Below are positions 44,872-53,084 of a stretch of DNA of 64,000 nt, in pieces (position 1 is the first letter of the stretch; each line of letters starts with the position of its first letter). The DNA is from Pseudomonadota bacterium. Lineage in GTDB: Bacteria > Pseudomonadota > Alphaproteobacteria > Rhizobiales > MH13. The stretch spans positions 186,001 through 250,000 of the forward strand of contig JBCCPK010000003.1 of NCBI GenBank assembly GCA_039024915.1, read 5' to 3'. The translations under genes were made by a program, and so were the position numbers. The notes beneath the pieces are model-generated. The model had not been told where the DNA came from and did no database searches. It was given only the letters and a program-made list of their open reading frames with translations.

Positions 44872-44965
44872 CTTTCATTGCGGAATTGAGGAGTTCGGCG
44901 GCTTCAATAGCGGGAAAGCCGAACCGATGTAACCCTTGCGACGCAAGCAGCGATTTTGTCTGGGG

Positions 44966-45682
44966 TCAGCCGTGGCGGTGCAAAACCTCGACGCCTTCAC
45001 CGGTAGCGAGGAACGCGCGATCCGCCATTCCCAGAAACAGGCCAGTTTCAACCACCCCGGGTATGGCGAGTAAAGCGGTATCAAGCGCTTTGGGATTATC
45101 GATCATGCCAAGCTTGCAATCGACGATCCAATGCCCCCCATCCGTCTCTACTGGAGCGGTCTCACGCCCCTCTTGATCGGTTTGCATCCGTATGGTGGCA
45201 TCGACCCGCCAATCCATTCGTGCGCACAGCCGCTCCACCTGCGTTGCCGTCGCAGATGCTCCGAACTTGTTGATCTCCACCGGCAAGGGAAACGCTCCGA
45301 GCCGGTCAACATATTTGGTGGCATCGGCAATGACGAGCATCTGCCGCGCGGCAGCTGCCACAATTTTCTCACGCAACAGCGCGCCACCAGCGCCTTTGAT
45401 CAGGTTAAGGTCTGGGTCAATTTCATCTGCGCCGTCCACCGCCAAATCGAGGACCGGGTCGCGGTCAAGATCAGTGAGCGGGATACCCAGCGTGTTGCAC
45501 AGGTCAGCGGTGCGTTGGGATGTCGGCACACCGCGCACGTTCAGGCCATCGTCAACGCGTTTCGAAAGGGCATGCAAAAAGGCTTCGGCCGTTGAACCGG
45601 TTCCGAGACCGAGCACCATCCCGTCTCTGATTTCCTTTGCAGCACGGTCGCCGACCTCCAACTTGAGTTGGTCGAGCTCCAT
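44966..45682 (-). CDS. rpiA: Ribose-5-phosphate isomerase A
   Basis: The enzyme interconverts ribose-5-phosphate and ribulose-5-phosphate. The 238-residue protein shows LGLGTGSTAEAFLHAL (phosphate loop), DLAVDGADEIDPDLNLIKGAGGALLREK (catalytic acid residues and Lys) and a C-terminal GVVETGLFLGMAD. ATG 45682, with GAGGA nine bases upstream, gives the normal N-terminus; the frame is open further upstream into the divergent gph region but without similarity. Confidence 0.96.
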   Translation of the reverse strand: MELDQLKLEVGDRAAKEIRDGMVLGLGTGSTAEAFLHALSKRVDDGLNVRGVPTSQRTADLCNTLGIPLTDLDRDPVLDLAVDGADEIDPDLNLIKGAGGALLREKIVAAAARQMLVIADATKYVDRLGAFPLPVEINKFGASATATQVERLCARMDWRVDATIRMQTDQEGRETAPVETDGGHWIVDCKLGMIDNPKALDTALLAIPGVVETGLFLGMADRAFLATGEGVEVLHRHG

Positions 45683-45797
45683 AGAAAAACCGTCCTCTTG
45701 CCATCGCGGCTGCACATGTGATCTGTGCAGCGTCGCGCAATCTGCCCTTCGATCTTCTTGTATGCACCGGTGATGACTGCCGGTGAAGGTGTCGCCG

Positions 45798-46496
45798 ATG
45801 GTTTCCACATCAACTCCGCCCTCACAAGGCGAATGCGTATGCGTTTTCGACCTTGATGGCACTTTGGCCGACACCGCGCCTGACCTTATCGCGGCTCTTA
45901 ATCACGTCTTGCGGTCCAATGGCCTGCGACCTGCAGGCTTTGAAGAAGCCAGAGGCTTTGTTGGCCACGGTGCACGCGTTCTGATCGAGCGCGCTTATCG
46001 TGCGCAGAAGGTCCCGCTCGATGAGGAACAGGCGGTGCAGCGGGTCGGCCAATTCATTGCCTTCTACCGGCAGAACATTGCCAATGACACGCGTTTGTTT
46101 CCCAACGTTCTGAGAGCGCTCGACACCATGCGATCGGACGGCTGGCGCTTCGCCATTTGCACCAACAAACCCGAAGCGCTCGCAGTTCAGTTGGTAACGG
46201 AACTGGGGGTTCTGGAGCGTTTCGCAGCCATAACGGGCGGTGACAGCTTCCCTTTTCGCAAGCCTGATGGGCGGCACATTCTAGAGACCATTGCGAAAGC
46301 TGGTGGCGACCCATCGCGCGCAATCATGGTTGGCGATTCCGCGCCGGATATTGGTGCCGCCCGGGACGCCAACGTTCCCGTCGTCGGAGTATCATTCGGA
46401 TACTTCACAGGCACGAGCGACGAGCTTGGTGCCGATCGTTTGATTGATGATTTCGCGCAGCTGCCCGATGCGGTTGCCGCTCTGATGGGGGTGTAG
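45798..46496 (+). CDS. gph: HAD-family phosphoglycolate phosphatase
   Basis: The 232-residue HAD hydrolase has the nucleophile motif VFDLDGTLADT, motif II in ICTNKP, the Lys in FPFRKPDG and the acidic motif MVGDSAPDIGAA, with a helical cap between. Phosphoglycolate phosphatases remove 2-phosphoglycolate formed in DNA repair or photorespiration-like metabolism. ATG 45798 has AAGG eight bases upstream; GTG 45783 is an alternative. It is divergent from rpiA with 115 bp between. Confidence 0.88.
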   Translation: MVSTSTPPSQGECVCVFDLDGTLADTAPDLIAALNHVLRSNGLRPAGFEEARGFVGHGARVLIERAYRAQKVPLDEEQAVQRVGQFIAFYRQNIANDTRLFPNVLRALDTMRSDGWRFAICTNKPEALAVQLVTELGVLERFAAITGGDSFPFRKPDGRHILETIAKAGGDPSRAIMVGDSAPDIGAARDANVPVVGVSFGYFTGTSDELGADRLIDDFAQLPDAVAALMGV

Positions 46497-46543
46497 TCTG
46501 CTTGACGCGTATAGACGAGACCGGTAGGTGCTAGCCTAGATTT

Positions 46544-46618
46544 GGGTGTGTAGCTCAGCGGGAGAGCACTCGCTTCACACGCGAGGGGTCACTGGTTCGA
46601 TCCCAGTCATGCCCACCA
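46544..46618 (+). tRNA. tRNA-Val (anticodon CAC)
   Basis: The acceptor stem GGGTGTG pairs with CATGCCC (two wobble pairs). The D arm contains TAGCTCAGCGGGAGAGCA, the anticodon stem CTCGC/GCGAG encloses TTCACAC (anticodon CAC), the variable loop is short, and the T arm is CTGGTTCGATCCCAG. The discriminator is A with encoded CCA. The gene is complete and follows gph by 47 bp on the same strand. Confidence 0.96.
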
Positions 46619-46661
46619 ACTTACTTTCGTAGCCGAACGCGGGCAGGCAAGGTGAAGAGCA

Positions 46662-47147
46662 TTACTTTGCGCCATCTTCAGCCCCGACTGGCTTGTTCAT
46701 ATGCGCATCAATGGCCGCGATGATTTCCTCCCAAGCGGCCCGCGCGCCCTTCATTCCACCTGAGCCGATAACGTCTCCACGTGTTGTTTGGATAACAAGC
46801 GACGTCTTTTTCTCCTCGCCTTCCGGAACGATCGCAAAGCCAGTCACCGCGCCGAAGGGGATACGCTGAACGTCAGCGCCAGAAATGGTCCAGCGCTTGG
46901 CGACCACGATTCGCCTGTCGGGGTCGACGATCAGCTGCGTCGCCACCAGCCGGCGCATGCCGCTCCAAATCAGATAGCTGCCAATAACAAAGTAGGCGAG
47001 CGTGCCGGGCTGCATAAAGGTCGTCATGTCCGTCAGCCTACCCAAAGCAGCGGCGAGCAGGAACACCCCGATCGCGACCATAAAGGCCCCTCGCCCAAGC
47101 GATTGATCGGTGATCAGCAGATCATTTCCGTGATGAGAGAGACGCAT
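46662..47147 (-). CDS. Hypothetical membrane protein
   Basis: The 161-residue protein has two probable transmembrane helices (about 22-40 and 50-70) and then a beta-rich domain resembling small membrane-associated PH-like proteins (VDPDRRIVVAKRWTISGADVQRIPFGAVTGFAIV), followed by an Ala-rich helix. No family name comes to mind. ATG 47147 is preferred; a TTG at 47159 would add four residues. It lies downstream of the DUF971 gene on the same strand with 104 bp between. Confidence 0.6.
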   Translation of the reverse strand: MRLSHHGNDLLITDQSLGRGAFMVAIGVFLLAAALGRLTDMTTFMQPGTLAYFVIGSYLIWSGMRRLVATQLIVDPDRRIVVAKRWTISGADVQRIPFGAVTGFAIVPEGEEKKTSLVIQTTRGDVIGSGGMKGARAAWEEIIAAIDAHMNKPVGAEDGAK

Positions 47148-47251
47148 GCAGGTGTTCAACTGTTCGAGGAGACGACCGGTTTGGAATGCTTTGTGCAGCT
47201 AGGCGCGTGCCCGCCGCCTTCAAGTGCGGCCTGTTGGGCGGCTTGATCGGA

Positions 47252-47626
47252 TCAGGCTTGTGTAGCTTCTACCCTGCGCCGACGCGCTGCGCGCGCTTCT
47301 TCGAATGCGCTCCTGCGCTCTGCCAAACGTTCGATGAAATCTTCGAGAAACGCCCACGTGTAGTAGCCCGTCGAATGACCATCACTGAAAATCAGGCGGA
47401 CAGCATAACTTCCCACACGCTCAATGTTGGTCACCGTGATGGTGTCATCAACGGCGCCATCGATCTTCTCGACTGCGCCGTGACCCTGGACCTGCGCTGA
47501 CTGGGAGAACGCGCGTAGGAGCTGTGCGGGCAACTCGCCCTCAAGCCCGTCGTCAAAACGTACGCGCAAGCTGCGCCGACCCTTCAAAAGCCGCAACTCT
47601 TCGGGCCAGCGGCTTCTCTCGTCCAT
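47252..47626 (-). CDS. DUF971-domain protein (gamma-butyrobetaine hydroxylase N-terminal-like)
   Basis: The 124-residue protein matches the DUF971 fold: WPEELRLLKGRRSLRVRFDDG, LPAQLLRAFSQSAQVQGH, then ITVTNIERVGSYAVRLIFSDGHSTGYYTWAFL, with the terminal IFSDGH-TGIY-W-like motif that defines the family. Such proteins are often linked to iron-sulfur or Mrp-type functions, but the activity is unknown. ATG 47626 with GAGGA nine bases upstream is chosen; ATG 47689 lacks a site. The C-terminus is rich in Arg and Ala. Confidence 0.83.
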   Translation of the reverse strand: MDERSRWPEELRLLKGRRSLRVRFDDGLEGELPAQLLRAFSQSAQVQGHGAVEKIDGAVDDTITVTNIERVGSYAVRLIFSDGHSTGYYTWAFLEDFIERLAERRSAFEEARAARRRRVEATQA

Positions 47627-47774
47627 CTGAACTGATCCTCGCATGTGGTCGACAATGCCAGCGACATCCCAAACCAGCCGCTCGGTCATGCAATCTATAT
47701 AGGCAATCGATGCGCGCCCTACCAACTTTGAACGGTCAGAAAGGGCTTGCAGCTGCGTTCCTAAACGCGCACGC

Positions 47775-48713
47775 TTGAGACAGTGCGCGGTCGTGTTCGA
47801 CGTGGCGCCATCAGCGCCCAGCAGCCGGACAGTCTTCGTGTTCAACAATTTATCGCCCAACACGCGCGGGATACTCGCGATCTGCATCGCGATGGTTGGC
47901 TTTATCGGGACCGACAGCGCCATCAAGGCCGCGTCGAGCGATTTGCCCATCAGCCAGATGATCGCACTGCGCGGAATCGCCATCCTCGTCATTTTAACAG
48001 GGCTGGGCTTTGCAACCGGCGCAATACGCAAACTGCCAACGCTCAAAGATCGGGCCGTCGGGGTGCGGGCGTTCGGCGAGTGCATGGCGACGCTGCTTTA
48101 TTACAACGCCATCATCCAGATCCCGATCGCCAGCGCAAACGCAGTTCTTCAGACCATACCACTGGTGATCGTCGGTGCAGCAGCAATCCTGTACAAGGAA
48201 CATGTGGGGTGGCGACGCTGGACCATTATCGCTGCGGGCTTTCTCGGTGTTCTGCTGATCATACGGCCAGGTACAGCCGCCTTTCAACCTGCCAGCCTTT
48301 GGGCGGTGGCGGCGGTGATCTTCTATGTCGTCCGCGATATTTCAACCCGCTCGATCGATCCCGCGCTACCGGCCATTTCAATCAACCTCGTCACCAGTGC
48401 GTCTGTCATGATTATGGGATTTTTGCTCGCGCCGTTTCAGGAATGGGTCATGCCGGATGCACGTGGGCTTGGGCTTCTTGGCCTGTCAGCTGCGTTTCTG
48501 ACGATGGGCTATCTCGCCGTCACGGTCGCGATGCGAAGCGGAGACGTATCCGTTAGCTCTCCGTTCCGCTACTCAATCGTCATTTGGGCGCTGCTGATTG
48601 ATATGTTCATATTCGGCAACCGACCTGATGCGCTGATGCTTCTGGGGCTCACGATCGTTGTCGGCAGCGGTATCGCGATGATCGCTCGTGAGCGCCAGTT
48701 GAAACGCTCCTAG
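47775..48713 (+). CDS. EamA/DMT-family transporter
   Basis: This membrane protein has about ten transmembrane helices in two EamA repeats (first about 30-160, second about 175-305), as in exporters of metabolites and amino acids. The start is unclear: TTG 47775 gives 312 residues, while GTG 47793 or 47838 would place the start nearer the first helix, and none has a good ribosome binding site. Its TAG shares CTAG with the stop of the convergent LysR gene. The substrate is unknown. Confidence 0.87.
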   Translation: MRQCAVVFDVAPSAPSSRTVFVFNNLSPNTRGILAICIAMVGFIGTDSAIKAASSDLPISQMIALRGIAILVILTGLGFATGAIRKLPTLKDRAVGVRAFGECMATLLYYNAIIQIPIASANAVLQTIPLVIVGAAAILYKEHVGWRRWTIIAAGFLGVLLIIRPGTAAFQPASLWAVAAVIFYVVRDISTRSIDPALPAISINLVTSASVMIMGFLLAPFQEWVMPDARGLGLLGLSAAFLTMGYLAVTVAMRSGDVSVSSPFRYSIVIWALLIDMFIFGNRPDALMLLGLTIVVGSGIAMIARERQLKRS

Positions 48714-49624
48714 CCTCGATCATCGGGTAAGCCCATTTCGCGCAGAATCCAGCTGGTGAACGCAGCAACCTTTGGTTTGAGGCGCGCCGTCGGGGGCATG
48801 ACCAGATAAAAGGCCAGCGGCGTGCGCAGGCGGAGATTGGGAAAAGGCTCGGCAAGCAGACCAGTATCGACGTCGTTTTGTGCCAGCGATGTACGAGCAA
48901 GTGCAAAGCCGGAGCCGCGGATCGCTGCGTCAATGGCGTGGTCGGCATGGTTGAAACGCAAACCGCGCGGCTCCCGATCGTAGGTAACTCCCGCATTGGA
49001 AAACCAATTGACCCAGGAGGGCGCACCCTCGAATTGGGCCATCGATTCATCGATGATAAGCGGAAGCTTCGCTATATCCGCCGGCGTTTCCAGGGGATGG
49101 TCCGTCAGGAAGCTTGGTGCTGACAGAACCGTCAGTTCGTCGCCAAGCAGATGGATGCTCTCAAGACCAGGATAAGTGCCGCCCCCAAACCGTACGCCGA
49201 CATCGACGCCATCTTGGGCGAAGTCCACCAGCTTCAAACTCGCGGAAATCCTGACTTCGATATCGGGATGTTGATCCATGAACGAGAAAAGCCGGGGCGA
49301 AAGCCATTTGGCCGCAAAGCTCGGACCCGTGGATACAACGAGCACATTGTCCGGCGTTTGCGCCGAAAGCCGGTCCACCCCGAGACGCAGGCGGGCGAAA
49401 GCTTCGCGCACGTCGGGGTGAAAACGTTTGCCCGCTTCGGTCAGCGCAATGGCGCGATTGAGGCGCTCAAACAGAACGACACCAAGCTGATCTTCAAGGT
49501 TGCGCACCTGGTAGCTGACAGCTGATGGGGTGAGGTTCAACTCCTCAGCCGCTTGAGAAAAGCTCATTGAACGCGCGACAGCTTCAAACGCTTGAAGCCC
49601 GTTAAGCGTCGGTAAACGCGCCAT
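48710..49624 (-). CDS. LysR-family regulator, GcvA-like
   Basis: The 304-residue regulator begins LPTLNGLQAFEAVARSMSFSQAA, the GcvA-subgroup opening, with LNLTPSAVSYQVRNLE as recognition helix, and has the substrate-binding-fold effector domain. It is convergent with the DMT transporter and divergent from a small ORF at 49765. GcvA-like proteins usually control a gene next to them. Here the small ORF or the transporter is the candidate target. Confidence 0.9.
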   Translation of the reverse strand: MARLPTLNGLQAFEAVARSMSFSQAAEELNLTPSAVSYQVRNLEDQLGVVLFERLNRAIALTEAGKRFHPDVREAFARLRLGVDRLSAQTPDNVLVVSTGPSFAAKWLSPRLFSFMDQHPDIEVRISASLKLVDFAQDGVDVGVRFGGGTYPGLESIHLLGDELTVLSAPSFLTDHPLETPADIAKLPLIIDESMAQFEGAPSWVNWFSNAGVTYDREPRGLRFNHADHAIDAAIRGSGFALARTSLAQNDVDTGLLAEPFPNLRLRTPLAFYLVMPPTARLKPKVAAFTSWILREMGLPDDRG

Positions 49625-49640
49625 CGCACATCGCCTTCAC

Positions 49641-49660
49641 TTCAAATTTTTTGTACTGAA
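49641..49660. promoter_or_regulatory. Inverted repeat TTCA-N12-TGAA between LysR gene and small ORF
   Basis: An AT-rich inverted repeat (TTCA, 12 bases, TGAA) lies 17 bp upstream of the minus-strand LysR start and about 105 bp before the divergent small ORF. The position suits an autoregulatory LysR site. CATAAT at 49663-49668 resembles a -10 element on the plus strand. Binding by this regulator is inferred. Confidence 0.4.
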
Positions 49661-49764
49661 GGCATAATCTATCCGTTTGTCAGCAGGGTGATCAAGGCGC
49701 ATGTTCGCATCAACACGAAACGATGTCGGCAGTCGCCCGCCGACGAAAACTGAAAGGAACGATC

Positions 49765-49935
49765 ATGCTTTTCGACAGCACCCGCAAAGACCTCTCCGCA
49801 CACATCATGGCAGGCCGGACAGCACGGTCCCGCGCAGCTTACGATCTGCTGGCAAAGCTCCGCGCGAGCAATCCGCTGCGTGGTTCGACGCCCACGCAAA
49901 AAACACAACCACCGCGCGGTCACGCCGCAGCCTAG
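49765..49935 (+). CDS. Small basic hypothetical protein
   Basis: The 56-residue protein starts at an ATG with AAAGGA six bases upstream. The N-terminal half (LFDSTRKDLSAHIMAG, then SRAAYDLLAKLRASNPL) is predicted helical and amphipathic, loosely like the short Arg-rich proteins found next to GcvA-type regulators in alphaproteobacteria. The C-terminal 20 residues are Pro/Thr/Gln-rich and probably disordered. It is divergent from the LysR gene and likely under its control. No function is claimed. Confidence 0.5.
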   Translation: MLFDSTRKDLSAHIMAGRTARSRAAYDLLAKLRASNPLRGSTPTQKTQPPRGHAAA

Positions 49936-49994
49936 GCCGAACGGACGCCAAAACGGCGCCAAACAAGGCCGGAAAAGGCCGGAATAAGGAGGTG

Positions 49995-50052
49995 ACTTGT
50001 CGCGACAAACGGCCGTTTAGGGCGGAATAACCGCTCACTTGTCGCGACAAAC
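49995..50052. repeat. Paired 16-nt direct repeats, each with a perfect 12-bp palindrome
   Basis: ACTTGTCGCGACAAAC occurs exactly at 49995-50010 and 50037-50052; its core TTGTCGCGACAA is a perfect palindrome. The two centres are 42 bp apart, close to four helical turns, so bound dimers would face the same side. Each copy is preceded by CGGAATAA, showing that a longer unit of about 42 bp was duplicated. The pair lies about 150 bp before the exporter gene at 50203 and looks like an operator pair for an unknown regulator. Confidence 0.7.
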
Positions 50053-50089
50053 CTTGGCGGACCGGCCGCTGGACCCTAAGAGCATAGTG

Positions 50090-50150
50090 AAGGCGTTGCC
50101 ATCGCGCGCTCCGCGGAGCGCTCTCGCTGTGGCGACGCCTTTATTTGTTC
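50090..50150 (+). repeat. Large stem-loop, possible terminator or attenuator
   Basis: AAGGCGTTGCCA (50090-50101) pairs with TGGCGACGCCTT (50130-50141), with one G-T wobble in RNA. A perfect 16-bp palindrome GCGCTCCGCGGAGCGC (50106-50121) sits between the arms. TTTATTTGTT follows on the plus strand. It could end transcription from the small ORF before the exporter gene, or attenuate the exporter. The T tract is interrupted, so intrinsic termination is uncertain. Confidence 0.5.
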
Positions 50151-50202
50151 TTGGACATCATCGCCCGGGCGATTTGTCCTTCACCCGAAAGGTCCGTGCG
50201 CG

Positions 50203-51468
50203 GTGACCGCCTCGCAAGACTCTGCCTCACACGGTGCAACACCGTCAGACACCGTTCTCAGCAGGCGACCAGCAACCCTGCTGTTGGTGCTGATCGTCTC
50301 GACCAGCCCACTGACCATGCACATCTATCTGCCATCTCTTCCGGGGATGGCGATCGATCTACAGGCTACCGATGCTCAGCTGCAGCTGACCTTATCGGTA
50401 TACCTGTTCACGGTGGCGAACGCTCAATTGATCATCGGCCCGCTGTCTGATCGGTTTGGACGGCGCCGCATCCTGCTGGTCGGGCTTTTGATTTTTCTTT
50501 TGGCGACACTCGCCTGCCGCTTTGCAACCAGCATTGAGGGTTTGATCATCGCGCGCGGCTTCCAGGCGGTCGGCGGCTGCGCCGGGATGGTCTTGGGTCG
50601 CGCCATCGTTCGCGATATCTCCACCCGGCAAACCGCCGCCAGCCTTCTGGGCTATGTGACGATGGGGATGGCTGTCGCCCAAATGATGGGCCCGGCTATC
50701 GGCGGCTTGCTCGACGGGCTTTATGGCTGGCGGGCGTCCTTTGATTTGTTGTTCGCCCTGGGATTGGCGCTCCTTATCGCCTGCCTGGTTTTGCTGCCTG
50801 AGACCAATTTGAAACCTCAGACGAGCTTCGCGCCCGACGCATTGGTCCGCCAACACCTTGACCTTGGCGGGCAGCCCCGCTTCTGGGCGTTTGCGCTGAC
50901 AGGGGCTCTCGCGTCAGCAATCTTTTTCGCTTTCCTCGGCGGTGGGCCGTTAATTGCACAACGCGAACTGGGTCTTAGCCCGGTAACCTATGGGCTCTAT
51001 TTCGGGTTTCTTGCTGGCGGGTATGCAATCGGCAACTTTTTCGCTGGCCGTTACAGCGAAAAGGTTGGCGGTGAGCGCATGATCCTCATCGGCAATCTGC
51101 TGTCGCTGTTTGCCATGGCAACTCTAGCGCTGCTGTTTCTGGCGGGCCTCGCTCACCCGCTTTCGCTGTTTGCGCCGATGATGCTGTCTTCGCTCGCCAA
51201 CGGTCTGTGCCTGCCGAATACCTTCTCAGGTGCGCTTTCGGTACGGCCCGATCTTGCGGGCACTGCGTCTGGGCTCGCGGGCTGGCTTCAGGTCATGGTC
51301 GGCGCCGCCGCGACGGTCCTTGTTGGATGGTTTATCCATCTCGGCATCTGGCCGCTGATCGTCATCATGCTGCTCTTGTCCATTGCAGCGCTGCTGGCAG
51401 GCACGGCCTCAGGCCGGCTTGAGCGGCAATTTGTCGGACGCGAAAGCGAACCGATCACGCAGGACTAG
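50203..51468 (+). CDS. MFS multidrug exporter, Bcr/CflA type
   Basis: The 421-residue protein has 12 predicted transmembrane helices and the Bcr/CflA markers: STSPLTMHIYLPSLPGMA in TM1, the A-loop DRFGRRRILLVG between TM2 and TM3, and RGFQAVGGCAGMVLGRAIVRD in TM4. It probably exports small molecules or drugs with proton exchange. The GTG at 50203 is the likely start (AAAGG ten bases upstream). Its last 14 bp overlap the end of the convergent mrp gene. Confidence 0.92.
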   Translation: MTASQDSASHGATPSDTVLSRRPATLLLVLIVSTSPLTMHIYLPSLPGMAIDLQATDAQLQLTLSVYLFTVANAQLIIGPLSDRFGRRRILLVGLLIFLLATLACRFATSIEGLIIARGFQAVGGCAGMVLGRAIVRDISTRQTAASLLGYVTMGMAVAQMMGPAIGGLLDGLYGWRASFDLLFALGLALLIACLVLLPETNLKPQTSFAPDALVRQHLDLGGQPRFWAFALTGALASAIFFAFLGGGPLIAQRELGLSPVTYGLYFGFLAGGYAIGNFFAGRYSEKVGGERMILIGNLLSLFAMATLALLFLAGLAHPLSLFAPMMLSSLANGLCLPNTFSGALSVRPDLAGTASGLAGWLQVMVGAAATVLVGWFIHLGIWPLIVIMLLLSIAALLAGTASGRLERQFVGRESEPITQD

Positions 51469-52729
51469 CATCAAGCTCGTCTTCGATGATGATCGATGGC
51501 GGTTTGCGTCCACCAGCTTGCCGCGCTTTGATGTCTGTATAAACAGCCGTCGCAATCGACTTGTAAGCGCTCGCATGCGCGCCGTCCGGCTCCTGCGCTA
51601 CGATCGGTGTACCCGCATCCGATGTCTCTCGGATCGCTAGGTGCAAGGGGATCTCGCCAAGGAATGGTACGCCGAAGCGCGCTGCGTCCGCTCGCGCGCC
51701 TCCATGGCCGAAAATGGGGGTGGCCGTTCCGCAGTTCGGGCAGACGAAGACGCTCATGTTCTCGACGATACCGAGCACCGGCACCTCAACTTTCTCAAAC
51801 ATCGCAACCCCCTTGCGCGCATCGATCAGCGCCAAATCCTGGGGAGTAGAGACGATAATGGCACCATCAAGCGGAACCCGCTGAGAAATTGTCAGCTGTG
51901 TATCACCGGTGCCGGGCGGCATGTCGATCAACAGAACATCAAGCGGTGCCCACACAACATCCGACAGCAGTTGGCGTAAAGCCGAGACAACCATCGGCGC
52001 ACGCCAGACCATCGGCGCGCCCTCTTCGATAAGAAATCCCATCGACATGACTTTCGCGCCGAAAGCGACAGGCGGTTGCGCACGTTTGCTCTCGTCGAAA
52101 ATGGGGGGCTGCGTGACCCCGAACAGTCGGGGAATTGACGGGCCATAAACGTCGGCGTCCAAAACACCAACCTTGAGCCCCATGGAGGCGAAGGCAACTG
52201 CGAGGTTCGCGGTTGTGGTCGATTTGCCGACGCCACCCTTGCCGGAAGCAACCGCAATGATTGCCCCGATCTCGCTATAGTCCACGCCTCCCATCGTACG
52301 AGCCGGGCTGGCTTCCTTCGGATCGTTCTTTTTGGCGGTACGACCGACAGACCCGCCGCTGTGATTGAGAGGTTTGCGAACCTCTGCAACAGTGCGCGCA
52401 GCGTCGGGCTTTACACTTGATGCTGGCACCGTGCGTTGTGCGGGCGCCTCTGTGGTCAAGACGATGAATGCCCGTTCGACCTCAGGCCGATTGGAAAGAA
52501 TAGCTTCGAGTGCGTCGCGAACAGGGGCGTAAGTTGAGACCTGCTCTGGGGCGACGGTCAGAGTGAGCAACAGCCTTCCGTCCTGCAGGCTCGGGTCAGA
52601 CAGAATATCGGTTTGTCCTATCGGCAGGCCGGAAAGAGGATCGATCACCTCGTTGATCGCTGCCATTAGGCCGTTCGAACTATCGGTCCGTTTGCCACCG
52701 AGAAGGCCTTTGATCGTATCGAGTACCAT
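51455..52729 (-). CDS. Mrp/NBP35-type P-loop iron-sulfur carrier
   Basis: The 424-residue protein has an N-terminal MIP18/DUF59 domain (about 1-95), a variable linker (about 100-150), and the Mrp ATPase domain with deviant Walker A GKGGVGKSTTTANLA, Walker B-like LLIDMPPGTGDTQL and the CPNCG pair that binds a bridging 4Fe-4S cluster. These proteins (ApbC/Mrp) deliver Fe-S clusters to apoproteins. The Fe-S enzymes in the window would be possible clients, but no specific link is visible. Confidence 0.94.
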   Translation of the reverse strand: MVLDTIKGLLGGKRTDSSNGLMAAINEVIDPLSGLPIGQTDILSDPSLQDGRLLLTLTVAPEQVSTYAPVRDALEAILSNRPEVERAFIVLTTEAPAQRTVPASSVKPDAARTVAEVRKPLNHSGGSVGRTAKKNDPKEASPARTMGGVDYSEIGAIIAVASGKGGVGKSTTTANLAVAFASMGLKVGVLDADVYGPSIPRLFGVTQPPIFDESKRAQPPVAFGAKVMSMGFLIEEGAPMVWRAPMVVSALRQLLSDVVWAPLDVLLIDMPPGTGDTQLTISQRVPLDGAIIVSTPQDLALIDARKGVAMFEKVEVPVLGIVENMSVFVCPNCGTATPIFGHGGARADAARFGVPFLGEIPLHLAIRETSDAGTPIVAQEPDGAHASAYKSIATAVYTDIKARQAGGRKPPSIIIEDELDASPA

Positions 52730-53084
52730 ACACCGTTCCTGGCGCGCTCCGTTATCTGATCGACGCCACTATCTGAGTGCCCAATTCGCCCGCTACTCTA
52801 CCGAATACCCGCCGACTTCCAAAGCGGTTTCAGGCCGCCTCCCTGCGCGGTTAGCTCAGCACGCAGCAACAGTATGGCTTGCGGGTCAATCTAGGTGTGC
52901 CGACCAAATAAGTTGGGTTTGCCTGCCCATTTGGTCACCATCGCCTAACAAACCGGCAGGTGCTGCGCCACAAGGCGTTGCAAGGACACGGTAAATGGTG
53001 TGTTCTGCGGACTGTCTAGCGCCAAACCGTCTTGGCTTTAACAGAGATGGCCGCGCTCGAGTTCACAGGGAACAGGATTTATAC
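52730..53084. promoter_or_regulatory. 355-bp divergent intergenic region with 8-bp inverted repeat
   Basis: This region separates mrp from the amino acid ABC transporter genes. GACCAAAT (52902-52909) and ATTTGGTC (52929-52936) are exact inverted repeats with a 19-base spacer that itself contains GGG and CCC able to extend the pairing. It may be an operator or a leader hairpin about 150 bp before the transporter start. I see no further gene or RNA. Confidence 0.4.

Noticed and set aside
47627-48085. Upstream extension of the DUF971 frame to 277 codons.
   Set aside because: The extra part is antisense to the DMT transporter and lacks similarity; ATG 47626 has its own ribosome binding site.
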